Source: Haloglomus litoreum
GTDB lineage: Archaea; Halobacteriota; Halobacteria; Halobacteriales; Haloarculaceae
DNA: 64,000 nt
Direction of reading: 5' to 3'
NCBI RefSeq assembly: GCF_029338515.1
Contig: NZ_CP119988.1
Coordinates: forward strand, 2,356,001-2,420,000
The stretch's first letter is position 1. Every line of letters starts with the position of its first letter. The notes below the pieces were generated by a model. It was not told the DNA's origin. It did no database searches and saw only the letters and a list, made by a program, of their open reading frames with translations. The translations under genes were made by a program, and so were the position numbers. Below are positions 1-7,790 of this stretch, piece by piece.

Positions 1-765
1 TTCGAGCGACGCGAACAGGGTATCCTCGAGCAGCCCCAGGAGCGCTCGCTCGGCCCCAGGGAGCGTGGGGTCCACGGTGGGGTCCGGGACCGCGGGGTCG
101 GCCAGCCGGTCGAGCGTGTCGAGGGCGGCCGACCCCACGAACCCCGCTCGGTCGTGGACCAGCAGGAACTCCGCCGGCCCGCCCGGTGGGATCACCTCGT
201 GTTCGACGGTGGTGTTCCGGTCCGAGAGCTGGGTGACGATGCCCGACGGCGGCTCGGGGGCGTAGACCGTCACCGTCCGGTGGCGGTCCTCGACCGCCGC
301 GAGGAACCCCTCCAGGTCCAGCTCATCCGGGAACTCGAGCCGGTTTGAGCGGGCGAACGCCTCCGGGGCCGGCGGGCCAGGTGGCGCCGCCTCGGCGGTG
401 TTCTCGGCCTCGTGGCGGTACAGCCACTCGATGAGCTGTCGCGTCGGCGCCGACAGCGACGCGAGGGCGACGGCGCCGGTGTCCGGGTCGTACTCGACGA
501 GTCCGGCATCCGCCAGCGCCGGGAGGTGGCGGTGGTGGAGTTCACTCCGGACCCGCTCGCGGTCGTCCCCGGTAGCCATCCCGCCGGCGTTCGCTGCGCG
601 CCAGCCGACGACGACATCGGCCACGACATCGAGCGGCAGGCGCCGGCCGTCGAGGGCGTAGACCGTGAACCGGCAAACGGGGTTCCGGAGCGCCCGGAGC
701 GTCCCGGGAGCGACCTCCATCTCTCCCGGACCGGTCGTCTCGCATTCGTCGTCCGGTTCGTTCAT
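1..765 (-). CDS. Winged-helix (DUF7344-like) regulator with C-terminal DICT-like domain, 3' end outside window
   Basis: 255 residues are visible from the ATG at 765, open to the window edge. Residues about 20-120 look like the DUF7344-type winged-helix domain common in haloarchaeal regulators (an LRNPVCRFTVYALDG helix, then a wing ending GLVEYDPDTGAVAL). Residues 155-255 resemble the DICT sensory fold: the order of strands and the LEDTLFASLE segment align by eye with the DICT protein at 22936-23667 (LDETMFTSYD). A low-complexity Pro/Ala linker joins the two parts. It is probably a DNA-binding protein controlled by the DICT module. The ligand is unknown. The true C-terminus lies beyond base 1. 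Confidence 0.75.
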   Translation of the reverse strand, partial: MNEPDDECETTGPGEMEVAPGTLRALRNPVCRFTVYALDGRRLPLDVVADVVVGWRAANAGGMATGDDRERVRSELHHRHLPALADAGLVEYDPDTGAVALASLSAPTRQLIEWLYRHEAENTAEAAPPGPPAPEAFARSNRLEFPDELDLEGFLAAVEDRHRTVTVYAPEPPSGIVTQLSDRNTTVEHEVIPPGGPAEFLLVHDRAGFVGSAALDTLDRLADPAVPDPTVDPTLPGAERALLGLLEDTLFASLE

Positions 766-953
766 CAATCTAGCTTCGACTGTGGGGAGTTAGTACTTCG
801 CGCCGATTCCCGGCAGGTGAGCGACGGGTGCACGACAGGTTCCAACAGCCAGGATTCCGGGGTAGACAGCCTCGACTGTCGGGTGCGTCGAGTGTGACCG
901 GAGGTCCGGCAGGGCGGCGGCGCCCGGTCGGCCCAGTGAGGAAAGGGGGCTGG
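766..953. other. Intergenic region upstream of the DICT-like regulator
   Basis: 188 bases lie between the start of the regulator and the end of aIF1A, both on the minus strand. I see no coding signal. A weak hairpin, gacag-cctcga-ctgtc, lies near 870. The promoter of the regulator must be here, but no strong TATA box stands out. Confidence 0.4.
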
Positions 954-1238
954 TTACTCGATGTGGCCTTCGCGGCGGAGCTGCTCGGCGTCCTGCTCGT
1001 CGTAGCGCCACTCCACGTTGGCCTTCTCGTCCTGCCAGTCCCACGGCTCGACGAGGACGACGTCGCCCTCGTTGATCCAGACCCGGTACTTCATGCGGCC
1101 GGGGATGCGGCCCATCCGGCTCTTTCCGTCCTGGCACTGCAGCCGGACGTGGTTGCCACCGTTGTGCTCGGTGACGACCGCGAACATCTCGTCGTCGTTG
1201 GGCATCCGGAGGTTCCGGCGCCCGCTCTCCTCGCTCAT
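954..1238 (-). CDS. eif1A: Translation initiation factor aIF1A
   Basis: This 94-residue protein has the full OB-fold S1-like body of aIF1A/eIF1A: an [16 protein letters not shown] opening, [20 protein letters not shown], then [18 protein letters not shown]. It binds the ribosomal A site during initiation. The length is normal for the archaeal family. The start is supported by a TATA-like element on the minus strand about 26 bases upstream (1261-1266), so the message is probably leaderless. It is a single gene, diverging from the small ORF at 1451. The identification is very safe. Confidence 0.97.
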   Translation of the reverse strand: MSEESGRRNLRMPNDDEMFAVVTEHNGGNHVRLQCQDGKSRMGRIPGRMKYRVWINEGDVVLVEPWDWQDEKANVEWRYDEQDAEQLRREGHIE

Positions 1239-1260
1239 ACAGATGGTAGGCCGCGTGGCC

Positions 1261-1266
1261 GTATAA
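1261..1266 (-). promoter_or_regulatory. TATA box for aIF1A
   Basis: TTATAC on the minus strand, centred about 26 bases before the ATG at 1238. This is the spacing of haloarchaeal leaderless promoters. Confidence 0.6.
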
Positions 1267-1420
1267 GGCTCCTGATACGCGCGGTACCACGGGCCATACC
1301 GGCCACCCCCGGGGGAGGAGGCGAACCATCGGCTGGTGGCGATTGGAATCCGGGGTCAACAGGTGGCAGGGGGAGTTCCTCACGACCACGTCCTACCGAT
1401 GCGTGGATGGCCCACCAACA

Positions 1421-1425
1421 TTTAT
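1421..1425 (+). promoter_or_regulatory. TATA element deciding the start of the 54-aa ORF
   Basis: TTTAT centred about 27 bases before the ATG at 1451. It overlaps the more upstream candidate ATG at 1424, so that one cannot be used on a message made from this promoter. Confidence 0.45.
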
Positions 1426-1450
1426 GACAGTCCCCCTGTTAATGACGCAC

Positions 1451-1615
1451 ATGAGTTACAAACAGCGACCAACCGGCGGGGAGGATGGGGCCCCGACGAC
1501 GGTCGTGGGTGTCCTGCATCGTCTCGCAGAGCGGTTCCGTACGCACGTCGCGGAGTGGCCGTCCCGGTTCGTCCGGATGCAGGAGGACGCGCTCGGCGGC
1601 CTCGACCGCCGGTAG
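1451..1615 (+). CDS. Small hypothetical protein
   Basis: 54 residues starting MSYKQRPTGG, acidic/basic mixed, with no membrane segment and an amphipathic helix-like middle (VLHRLAERFRTHVAEW). I do not recognise the family. In-frame ATGs exist upstream (1424, 1442), but the TTTAT element at 1421-1425 lies about 27 bases before 1451, which fits a leaderless start there. It converges with the Usp gene ending at 1617, leaving one base between them. Codon usage (G/C third positions) is like its neighbours. Confidence 0.55.
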   Translation: MSYKQRPTGGEDGAPTTVVGVLHRLAERFRTHVAEWPSRFVRMQEDALGGLDRR

Positions 1616-1616
1616 C

Positions 1617-2054
1617 TCACTCCTCGGCCAGCTTCACCGTCAGCACCGGCGCCGGCGACTTCCTGACGATCTCCTCGGTGACGCTCCCGATGAGGTAGTG
1701 GTCCAGCCCCGTGCGGCCGTGGGTGGCGAGGACGACCACGTCGACGGCGTGCTCGTCGACGTAGTCGAGGATACCGCTCGTCGGCGTCCCTTCCTGGACC
1801 ACACGGTCGATATCGAGCCCGTCGTCCAGCCCCGCGACCGCCTCGTCGATGGCCTCGTTGGCCCGTTCACGCTCGCGCTCGGTCCAGGCCTCCGGCGCGA
1901 GCCCGCTGGACGGGCTCTCGAAGCGGTTGCGCGTGTCGATCACCGACAGGACGTGGACCGTCGCGTCGTACGTCGTCGCGAGTTCGTTCGCGTGCGTGAC
2001 CGCCGCCCGGGTGCCCTCGCTCCCATCGGTCGGGAGCAGGATGTCGTCGTACAT
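1617..2054 (-). CDS. Universal stress protein, UspA family
   Basis: 145 residues, a single Usp domain. It starts MYDDILLPTDGSEGTRAAV, the classic first strand and Asp of the nucleotide site. It ends with HGRTGLDHYLIGSVTEEIV, matching the G-9X-G-S phosphate-binding part of the ATP-binding Usp motif, with Ala in place of the first Gly. The start is placed at the internal Met at 2054 rather than at 2081, because the family begins directly with this strand. It is cytoplasmic and probably ATP-binding. The exact stress role is unknown. Confidence 0.92.
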   Translation of the reverse strand: MYDDILLPTDGSEGTRAAVTHANELATTYDATVHVLSVIDTRNRFESPSSGLAPEAWTERERERANEAIDEAVAGLDDGLDIDRVVQEGTPTSGILDYVDEHAVDVVVLATHGRTGLDHYLIGSVTEEIVRKSPAPVLTVKLAEE

Positions 2055-2148
2055 GCGTGGGCGTTCGACGGGCGCCCTCAAAACGCCCGTGATGGGCCTG
2101 TCGGGTGAGATGGAGCCGGTGCCAGGTGCCGGAGGACCCGCGGGCGGT

Positions 2149-3270
2149 CTACAGTCCGATGAAGCCGGCGCCGCCGGCGGCCATCAGGAACAGGGCGACG
2201 GAGATGATGGCGAACAGCCCGCCGACACCCTTCTTGATCGTCCCGGTGTCCAGTGCGTTCGAGACGTAGGGGGCGATCTGCCCGCCCGTCACCGTCGCGG
2301 GGACCGTCCAGACGACCATGTTCCACGGCGTGCTGGCGAGGCTCAGCGAGTGGCCCCCGACCAGCCCCCCGCCGAAGACGTGGACCAGCGACGCCAGGAT
2401 GGCCGTCGCGGCCACGACGATGTGGTTCGTGCCGATGGCGACCCGGACGGGGACCTCCGTGCGGAGCATCGAGATGATGCCCAGCTCGCCCGAGCCGAAG
2501 CCGGCGAGCCCCTGGAAGGTGCCGCCGATGCTGTAGTTGGCGAACCGTTCGAGGTAGCCGCTCCGGGTGTAGCGGTAGTCGTCGCCCTCGCGGTCGACCC
2601 GGGTGACGTTGCCCTCGGCGTCCGTCTCGACGCCGGCAGGGCCGAGCTTGTCGTCGTCGTTGGGGAGGTCCTCGCGGACGCCACCGTCGGAGTGGGGCTC
2701 GCCACCGTCTGCGGCGGTGCCGGCCTCGGTGTCGTCGCCCGCCTCGTGTCCGTGTCCGAGGTCGGCCTTGAACAGCAGGTACGAGGCGGTCATCAGCGCC
2801 ATCCCCAGTGCCAGGTGGAACAGCGGCTCCGGGATGATGAAGGAGAGCAACGCGCCCCCGACGACGAACGGGATGGAGCCGGCGACGATGGTGAGCGCGA
2901 GCCGTCGGTCGACCAGCCCGTACTGGATGAACGCGATGGCGGAGCTGGAGAGACCGAACGACTCGCTGATGAGCCCCACCTTCACGATGGTCTCGGGCTC
3001 GAGCGGCTGTGCGAGCAACGGGAAGATGAAGATGAGGAACGGCACGAACAGCGCCGAGCCGCTGATCCCCACCGTGTTGACGGTGGTCGCCCCGACGATG
3101 AAGAACAGGAACAGCCACCAGTACTCGAACCAGTACCCCGACTCGACGCTGCCGGTCGGGGCGAAGAAGTACACGCCCACGACGAACAGCACCGGCGCGA
3201 GGAAGACGAACACGTGCTGGTACTTCAGGAAGGACTTCTGTACCCGGCTGGAGGACGGTGTATCGATCAT
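2149..3270 (-). CDS. Sulfite exporter TauE/SafE family membrane protein
   Basis: 373 residues with about eight hydrophobic segments in two blocks: residues 25-205 and 255-373. They are separated by a hydrophilic acidic loop rich in Asp and Gly (about residues 170-235), typical of haloarchaeal insertions. The block layout, with glycine-rich helix ends such as TVNTVGISGSALFVPFL and GLAGFGSGELGIISML, matches the TSUP (TauE/SafE) family, which exports sulfite, sulfoacetate or other organic anions. The substrate cannot be read from sequence. It may share a transcript with the 23-residue ORF just upstream on the same strand. Confidence 0.88.
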   Translation of the reverse strand: MIDTPSSSRVQKSFLKYQHVFVFLAPVLFVVGVYFFAPTGSVESGYWFEYWWLFLFFIVGATTVNTVGISGSALFVPFLIFIFPLLAQPLEPETIVKVGLISESFGLSSSAIAFIQYGLVDRRLALTIVAGSIPFVVGGALLSFIIPEPLFHLALGMALMTASYLLFKADLGHGHEAGDDTEAGTAADGGEPHSDGGVREDLPNDDDKLGPAGVETDAEGNVTRVDREGDDYRYTRSGYLERFANYSIGGTFQGLAGFGSGELGIISMLRTEVPVRVAIGTNHIVVAATAILASLVHVFGGGLVGGHSLSLASTPWNMVVWTVPATVTGGQIAPYVSNALDTGTIKKGVGGLFAIISVALFLMAAGGAGFIGL

Positions 3271-3397
3271 CGTTTCGTGACTACGACTCGGACTCCACGA
3301 GGAGAACGCGACTGGTCACACGGCACGACAGCGACGGCGTCGAGTAGGGAGTGCCCGGGACAGACTGCGGGCCTGGCGGCGCGGTCGACCGGGGCAT

Positions 3398-3469
3398 CTA
3401 GGAGAACTCACCCAGGAGCGAGCGGCGGAACCGTTCGGCGGCGCGAGCGGTGGACGGGACCGTGGTCAT
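3398..3469 (-). CDS. 23-residue ORF ahead of the TauE/SafE gene
   Basis: The ORF begins MTTVPSTARAAERFRRS and stops with TAG at 3398-3400. It is too short for most gene finders. A strong TATA element (ttttttatat on the minus strand, 3492-3501) is centred about 27 bases before this ATG, so a leaderless start here is well placed, while the TauE/SafE ATG is some 200 bases further on. It may be a small protein or a leader ORF of the exporter transcript. It is basic/amphipathic and not membrane-spanning. The family is unknown. Confidence 0.5.
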   Translation of the reverse strand: MTTVPSTARAAERFRRSLLGEFS

Positions 3470-3491
3470 GAGTAGGCGGCAGTAGGGTGGT

Positions 3492-3501
3492 CGATATAAA
3501 A
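3492..3501 (-). promoter_or_regulatory. TATA box for the 23-aa ORF / TauE-SafE transcript
   Basis: A run of T followed by TATAT on the minus strand, about 27 bases before the ATG at 3469. It is one of the clearest TATA elements in the window. Confidence 0.6.
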
Positions 3502-3638
3502 AAGGCCTTCCGTTGCAACACGGCGTGTGGACCCGGCACACGGTCCAGTACCGACACTCCCGGCGACCGGTATCGGGACCATCCGACCCGAGCTACGGGC
3601 CGGCGCTCGGTCCAGGATACGTGGGGGGTGCGCGCTGG

Positions 3639-4154
3639 TCAATCGGCATGGCCGGGAGCGGCCTCGGTCCCCGGCGTTGGGGCATCGAGTGGTGCTTCGC
3701 CCGCCCCGGTACGCGTCCCCGGGAGGAGATGGAGGTAGTCGTCCAGATCGAGTGCGAACCGCTGGTCGGCCGCCCGCTCCGGCTGGAGCCAGCGGAAGGA
3801 GAACGTCTCGCCGACCTCCGCACCGCTGCCGGTGACCTCGTGGTCCCAGCGCTCGCGCGGTTCGTGGATGGTCACCTGGAAGAAGTGCCGGACGTACCAC
3901 CGGTCGCCGTCGGCCGTGGCACGGCGATGCCAGCAGTCACTCGCCAGCTGGCGGATGTCGGACACCGCTCCGACGCCGGACTCCTCGGCGAGTTCCCTGA
4001 ACGCCGCCTCCCGGGCCGTCTCTCCCGGGTCGACGGTGCCCTTCGGTACCTGGAGAGTCTCGTGCGACGGCCCCTCGAACACCAGCACCGCGCCGTCGGC
4101 ACGCGTCGCGTAGACACACGATTTCTGAACGAATGTATCCCCCCGATCGATCAT
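3639..4154 (-). CDS. Nudix hydrolase
   Basis: 171 residues. The Nudix box spans residues 39-61 with all key positions: G39, E45 and the REUXEE core R53-E54-x-x-E57-E58, then G60. Nudix enzymes cleave nucleoside-diphosphate-linked compounds using metal held by those glutamates. The C-terminal 25 residues are Pro/Gly/Ala-rich and probably disordered. The starting Met is the first in frame and precedes a normal first strand (KSCVYATRADGAVLVFEG). The substrate is unknown. The gene stands alone, with minus-strand genes on both sides. Confidence 0.9.
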   Translation of the reverse strand: MIDRGDTFVQKSCVYATRADGAVLVFEGPSHETLQVPKGTVDPGETAREAAFRELAEESGVGAVSDIRQLASDCWHRRATADGDRWYVRHFFQVTIHEPRERWDHEVTGSGAEVGETFSFRWLQPERAADQRFALDLDDYLHLLPGTRTGAGEAPLDAPTPGTEAAPGHAD

Positions 4155-4262
4155 ACCGAGGACTCGAGAACTACAGTAATGAACACTTCTCTACATACGT
4201 CCCGAGAATCTGGCCATATATCACGTTTCGATCTCGGTAGCCTCGCGAGGGCGCAGACACGC

Positions 4263-4535
4263 TCACGTCGACGACGAGGAGGCGTCGGACGACGACCCGG
4301 ACGCGGGGGTCGAATCCTCGGGGTAGGACTGCCGGAGTTCCTCTTCGAACACCAGCCGCGTCACGTGCCCACAGTACGGACAGCGGAGCTCCGTCACCGC
4401 CTCGACGGTCCAGCCGTTGAGGACGCCGATCTCGCCACCACGGACCCGCTCCTCGAACGGGCGACCGCACTCGTCGCACTCGATCCCCGTCAGCTGGACG
4501 TAGGCGATGTTCTCGATGTCGAGCTGCTGTACCAC
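4263..4535 (-). CDS. Small zinc-ribbon protein
   Basis: 90 residues with two CxxC pairs, C20/C23 (ECDECG) and C52/C55 (RCPYCG), forming a zinc ribbon. A Ser/Thr-rich acidic tail of about 20 residues follows. Nothing else is recognisable. The spacing and the VEAVTELRCPYCGHV context resemble small archaeal proteins annotated only as zinc-ribbon containing. It lies 38 bases upstream of the spermidine-synthase-like gene's 3' end, on the same strand. Confidence 0.75.
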   Translation of the reverse strand: MVQQLDIENIAYVQLTGIECDECGRPFEERVRGGEIGVLNGWTVEAVTELRCPYCGHVTRLVFEEELRQSYPEDSTPASGSSSDASSSST

Positions 4536-4573
4536 GGGTGCGACCGTACCCGCTCGACCGGCATAAACCTCCG

Positions 4574-6217
4574 TCAGACGCCCGACACACGGACGGCACG
4601 GGCGTTCCGGGGTACGGTGGTCGGGGATCCCGCTCCCGGGTCGAGCGCGCGTGCGGGTGTCGCCGTCCCGTTTTGGGCCGTCTGGACGACGTATCGCTGG
4701 CCCACCATCGGGTCGAGCAGGCTGTCGACGGGCGCACGGTCGTCCCGGAGGACGGGCACGTCGTCCGTCCGCGGCGGCTCATCGCGGAGCGTCCGGACCT
4801 CGGCCGAGAGGTCGATGCCGATGTCGCGGCGCCCGTTCCGCTCCAGCAGCGTCTCCCGGTCGAGCCGCGTCCCGTTCCGGGTGGCCACGACCTGGATGTT
4901 CCCGACGAGCGAGCCACCGACCGTCGGGAACGTGTACACCTGCGGGAACACCTCCGACATGGTCCGGTACTCGGCGCGGTAGAACTTCGAGGCCGGGCCG
5001 GTCTCGGCGGAGATGACGTTCGCGTACAGCATCCCGTCGGCCGAGAGCCGGGACCGCGCCAGCTCGAAGAACTCCACCGTCGTCAGCTGGAACGGGACCT
5101 TGTCCTTCTTGTACGCGTCCAGCACGATGAGGTCGTAGGTGCGGTCCGTCTCGCGGAGGTAGCGCCGGCCGTCCTCCCGGTAGATGTTCAGTCGTGGGTG
5201 GGACTCGTTCACCGCGAAGTACTCCTTCGCCACCCGGACGACCTCGGGGTCGATCTCGACCACGTCGACGGTCGCGTCGTACTCCTCGAGGAAGCGCTTC
5301 GGGCCGGTGAACCCGCCCCCGCCGACGAACAGCACCCGGTCGATGTCGTCGGGGTCGTCGGCCAGCAGGTAGGGGAGGTGGAAGTAGCGGGTGTACTCGA
5401 AGACGTGCCGGGTTGGCCGGTCGACGTCCATCGCGCTGTGGCGCTGGTCGTCGAGGTACAGGGTCCGTGTGCCGTTGATCTCGCCCACCTCGAGTTCCTG
5501 GTACGCGGTCTGGGTCTCGTAGAGGACGCGCCCCTCGACACCGAAGCCGAAGGAGCCGCTCGTGGCCGCCAGGACGAGCAGCACCCCGACGCCGAGCGAG
5601 CGCGCCGTGAGCCCCGACACCGGCGGGTAGGTGAGGTAGACGGCCGTGCCGACGAGGAGCAGGCCGAAGACGAGGCCGATGTACTCCACCGAGAGCGACG
5701 GGATGAGGAGGAAGGTGGTGCCGAACGCGCCCAGGATGCTGCCGACGGTCCCGACGGCGTAGACGTGGCCGGAGGCCCGCCCCACGCCGTCGGCCTCGGC
5801 CAGCTCCGCGGCGTACGGGCTGATGTAGCCCAGCAGGTAGGTCGGCGGACCGAACAGGAGCGTGACGGCCGGGAGCGACGCGAACCGCGCCGGGAGCGGG
5901 AGTCCCGTGACCGCCGCCAGCATCAGGTCGCCCGCGAAGACGATGGCCGCGACGTACGCGGCGGTCGCCACCAGCGCCCACGCCATCCGCTCGGTGGAGG
6001 CGTGCTCGGCGGCGCGCTGGCCGCCGCGATGGTAGCCCAGCGAGAGCGCCGCGAGGAAGACCCCGATGATGGTCCCCCAGGTGTAGATGCTGCTCCCGAA
6101 CTGGGGGGCGACGATACGTCCCGAGAGGATCTCCAGCCCCATGCTGGCCACCCCGGAGACGAACACCGCCACGCCCGGTTCGGTCACGGTCGGCAGGCGC
6201 CCGCGGAGCGTACTCAT
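4574..6217 (-). CDS. Polytopic membrane protein fused to a spermidine-synthase-like domain
   Basis: 547 residues. Residues 15-225 carry about seven membrane segments like the MFS-type N-terminal half of fused SpeE proteins. Residues 230-470 form a Rossmann-fold spermidine-synthase-like domain, with VLFVGGGGFTGPKRF at about 296-309, the acidic loop EIDPEV at 321-326 and LDAYKKD at 366-372. In true aminopropyltransferases the first motif is GGGDGG and the second site is D-x-x-x-D. Here the Asp of the first is replaced by Gly-Phe, so polyamine synthesis is doubtful. A methyltransferase-like or sensor function is possible. The start at 6217 was chosen over 6340 because the upstream extension overlaps the P450 start and lacks family similarity. 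Confidence 0.85.
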   Translation of the reverse strand: MSTLRGRLPTVTEPGVAVFVSGVASMGLEILSGRIVAPQFGSSIYTWGTIIGVFLAALSLGYHRGGQRAAEHASTERMAWALVATAAYVAAIVFAGDLMLAAVTGLPLPARFASLPAVTLLFGPPTYLLGYISPYAAELAEADGVGRASGHVYAVGTVGSILGAFGTTFLLIPSLSVEYIGLVFGLLLVGTAVYLTYPPVSGLTARSLGVGVLLVLAATSGSFGFGVEGRVLYETQTAYQELEVGEINGTRTLYLDDQRHSAMDVDRPTRHVFEYTRYFHLPYLLADDPDDIDRVLFVGGGGFTGPKRFLEEYDATVDVVEIDPEVVRVAKEYFAVNESHPRLNIYREDGRRYLRETDRTYDLIVLDAYKKDKVPFQLTTVEFFELARSRLSADGMLYANVISAETGPASKFYRAEYRTMSEVFPQVYTFPTVGGSLVGNIQVVATRNGTRLDRETLLERNGRRDIGIDLSAEVRTLRDEPPRTDDVPVLRDDRAPVDSLLDPMVGQRYVVQTAQNGTATPARALDPGAGSPTTVPRNARAVRVSGV

Positions 6218-6333
6218 TCGTCCCGGATTGGAGGAGGGCCCGATTAAACGTTCCCCGCCCGCCGGCCGCGGACCCCAGCCGCCCTCTCCGGGTTCGGCGA
6301 AAGTCACTAACGGTCGCCACCCCTGGACAGTGT

Positions 6334-7743
6334 ATGGCACGCGAACTCCCGAAACCGCCCGAGGCCGGCATCCTCAACGCGCTGCGGTTCGGGACACAGA
6401 CGTTCCGCTTCCTGGAGGGGGTGCAATCGCGGTTCGAGGACATCGTCGCCGTCCCGGTCCCCGGGCGGGGCCCGCTCGTCATCGTCACCAACCCGTCGCT
6501 GGTCCACGAGGCGCTCTCGCGGCCCGAGGACTTCCCGCGCGTCCCGGCACAGGGGCCCTCGTCGATGATCGCCGAGCAGGGGCTCGTCCAGAGCGAGGGG
6601 GACCTCTGGCGCCAGCAGCGCGAGATCGTCGGCGACGCCTTCGCCGGACCGCAGGTCCGGGCGTACGCGAACACGGTGGGCGAGCGCGTCGAGGGGCTCG
6701 CGGGCGAGTGGCGCGAGGCACTCGAATCGGGGCCGACCGCTGCCGCGGATGGGGGGACAGCCACCTCCGCAGGCGCCGCACCCGACACCACCCGCACGCT
6801 CGACCGCAACCTCCACCGCGAGATGACCACGCTCACCGTCCGGGTGGCCAGCGAGATCCTGCTGGGCGAGGATATCGGCCGGTCGATGGCCGACCGGTTC
6901 CACTCCTGGATGAGCGTCGCGGGCGACGAGTTCGAGTTCGACGCGAGCGCGGCCGCGCCGGCGTGGTTCCCCACGCCGATCACCGCGGAGTTCGAGGGGG
7001 CCGCCGAGGGCGTCCTGCGGCTGGCCGAGTTGATGATCGAGCGGCGCCGCGAGGCGATGGCCCGCGGCGAGACCGATTCGATGGACATGCTGACGCTGCT
7101 GCTCGCCCGCGAGGACGACCCCGAGGTCGACTACCCCGAGAACCAGATCCGGGACGAGGTCGCGACCTTCCTCATCGCGGGCCACGAGACGACGGCGCTC
7201 TCGCTGACCTACACGACGACGCTGCTCTCGTGGCATCCCGAGGTACGCGAGAAGGTGCGCCAGGAGGCCCGCGACGTGCTGGGCGACGAGACGCCACGCC
7301 ACGAGCACGTCGCCGACCTGGAGTACACGGGGCAGGTGTTCCAGGAGGCCCTGCGCCTCTACCCGGCAGCCTGGGCCGTCTTCCGCCGGACGACCGAGGC
7401 GGTCGAACTCGGTGACTACCGGGTCCCGGAGGGCTCGGGGGTCATCATGCCGCAGTGGTCCATCCACCGGGACGGGCGCTACTTCGACCGGCCCGGGGAG
7501 TTCGACCCGTCGCGCTGGGCGGGCCGCAACCCCCAGTCCGTCGAGGCGTACTTCCCGTTCTCGTCGGGGCCGCACGCCTGCATCGGTCGGCAGTTCTCGC
7601 TGACGGGCGCCCGCCTGGCGCTCGCGCGCCTCGCCCGGGAGTTCGACGTGGACGTGCCCCGCAACGCGCTGGACGACCTCCGGGCGACGCCTACGCTCCG
7701 CCCGCCGGAGGGGGTCCCGGCGACGGTCCGGTTCGCGGAGTAG
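6334..7743 (+). CDS. Cytochrome P450
   Basis: 469 residues with all P450 landmarks: the I-helix oxygen-binding motif AGHETT (about 281-286), the K-helix ExxR (E338-R341) and the heme loop FSSGPHACIG with ligand Cys416. The His in place of Arg before the Cys is common in prokaryotic members. There is no N-terminal anchor, so the enzyme is soluble. It needs an electron donor, and no ferredoxin or reductase gene is adjacent. A TATA-like cactaac about 28 bases upstream of the ATG suggests a leaderless message. The substrate is unknown; fatty acids or terpenoids are typical for related enzymes. Confidence 0.95.
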   Translation: MARELPKPPEAGILNALRFGTQTFRFLEGVQSRFEDIVAVPVPGRGPLVIVTNPSLVHEALSRPEDFPRVPAQGPSSMIAEQGLVQSEGDLWRQQREIVGDAFAGPQVRAYANTVGERVEGLAGEWREALESGPTAAADGGTATSAGAAPDTTRTLDRNLHREMTTLTVRVASEILLGEDIGRSMADRFHSWMSVAGDEFEFDASAAAPAWFPTPITAEFEGAAEGVLRLAELMIERRREAMARGETDSMDMLTLLLAREDDPEVDYPENQIRDEVATFLIAGHETTALSLTYTTTLLSWHPEVREKVRQEARDVLGDETPRHEHVADLEYTGQVFQEALRLYPAAWAVFRRTTEAVELGDYRVPEGSGVIMPQWSIHRDGRYFDRPGEFDPSRWAGRNPQSVEAYFPFSSGPHACIGRQFSLTGARLALARLAREFDVDVPRNALDDLRATPTLRPPEGVPATVRFAE

Positions 7744-7790
7744 CCTGCCGCTACCCGTAGACAGGTGCCGGTGGGTCCACCGCCTCCGCC

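Noticed and set aside
4290-4330. tRNA-like TTCGAATCC stretch
   Set aside because: Lies inside the zinc-ribbon gene, with no acceptor or anticodon stems around it. No tRNA found in the window.
4779-7088. Long antisense open frame across the spermidine-synthase-like and P450 genes
   Set aside because: Arg/Ser/Pro-rich composition, no family motif, fully overlapping real genes in a GC-rich genome.
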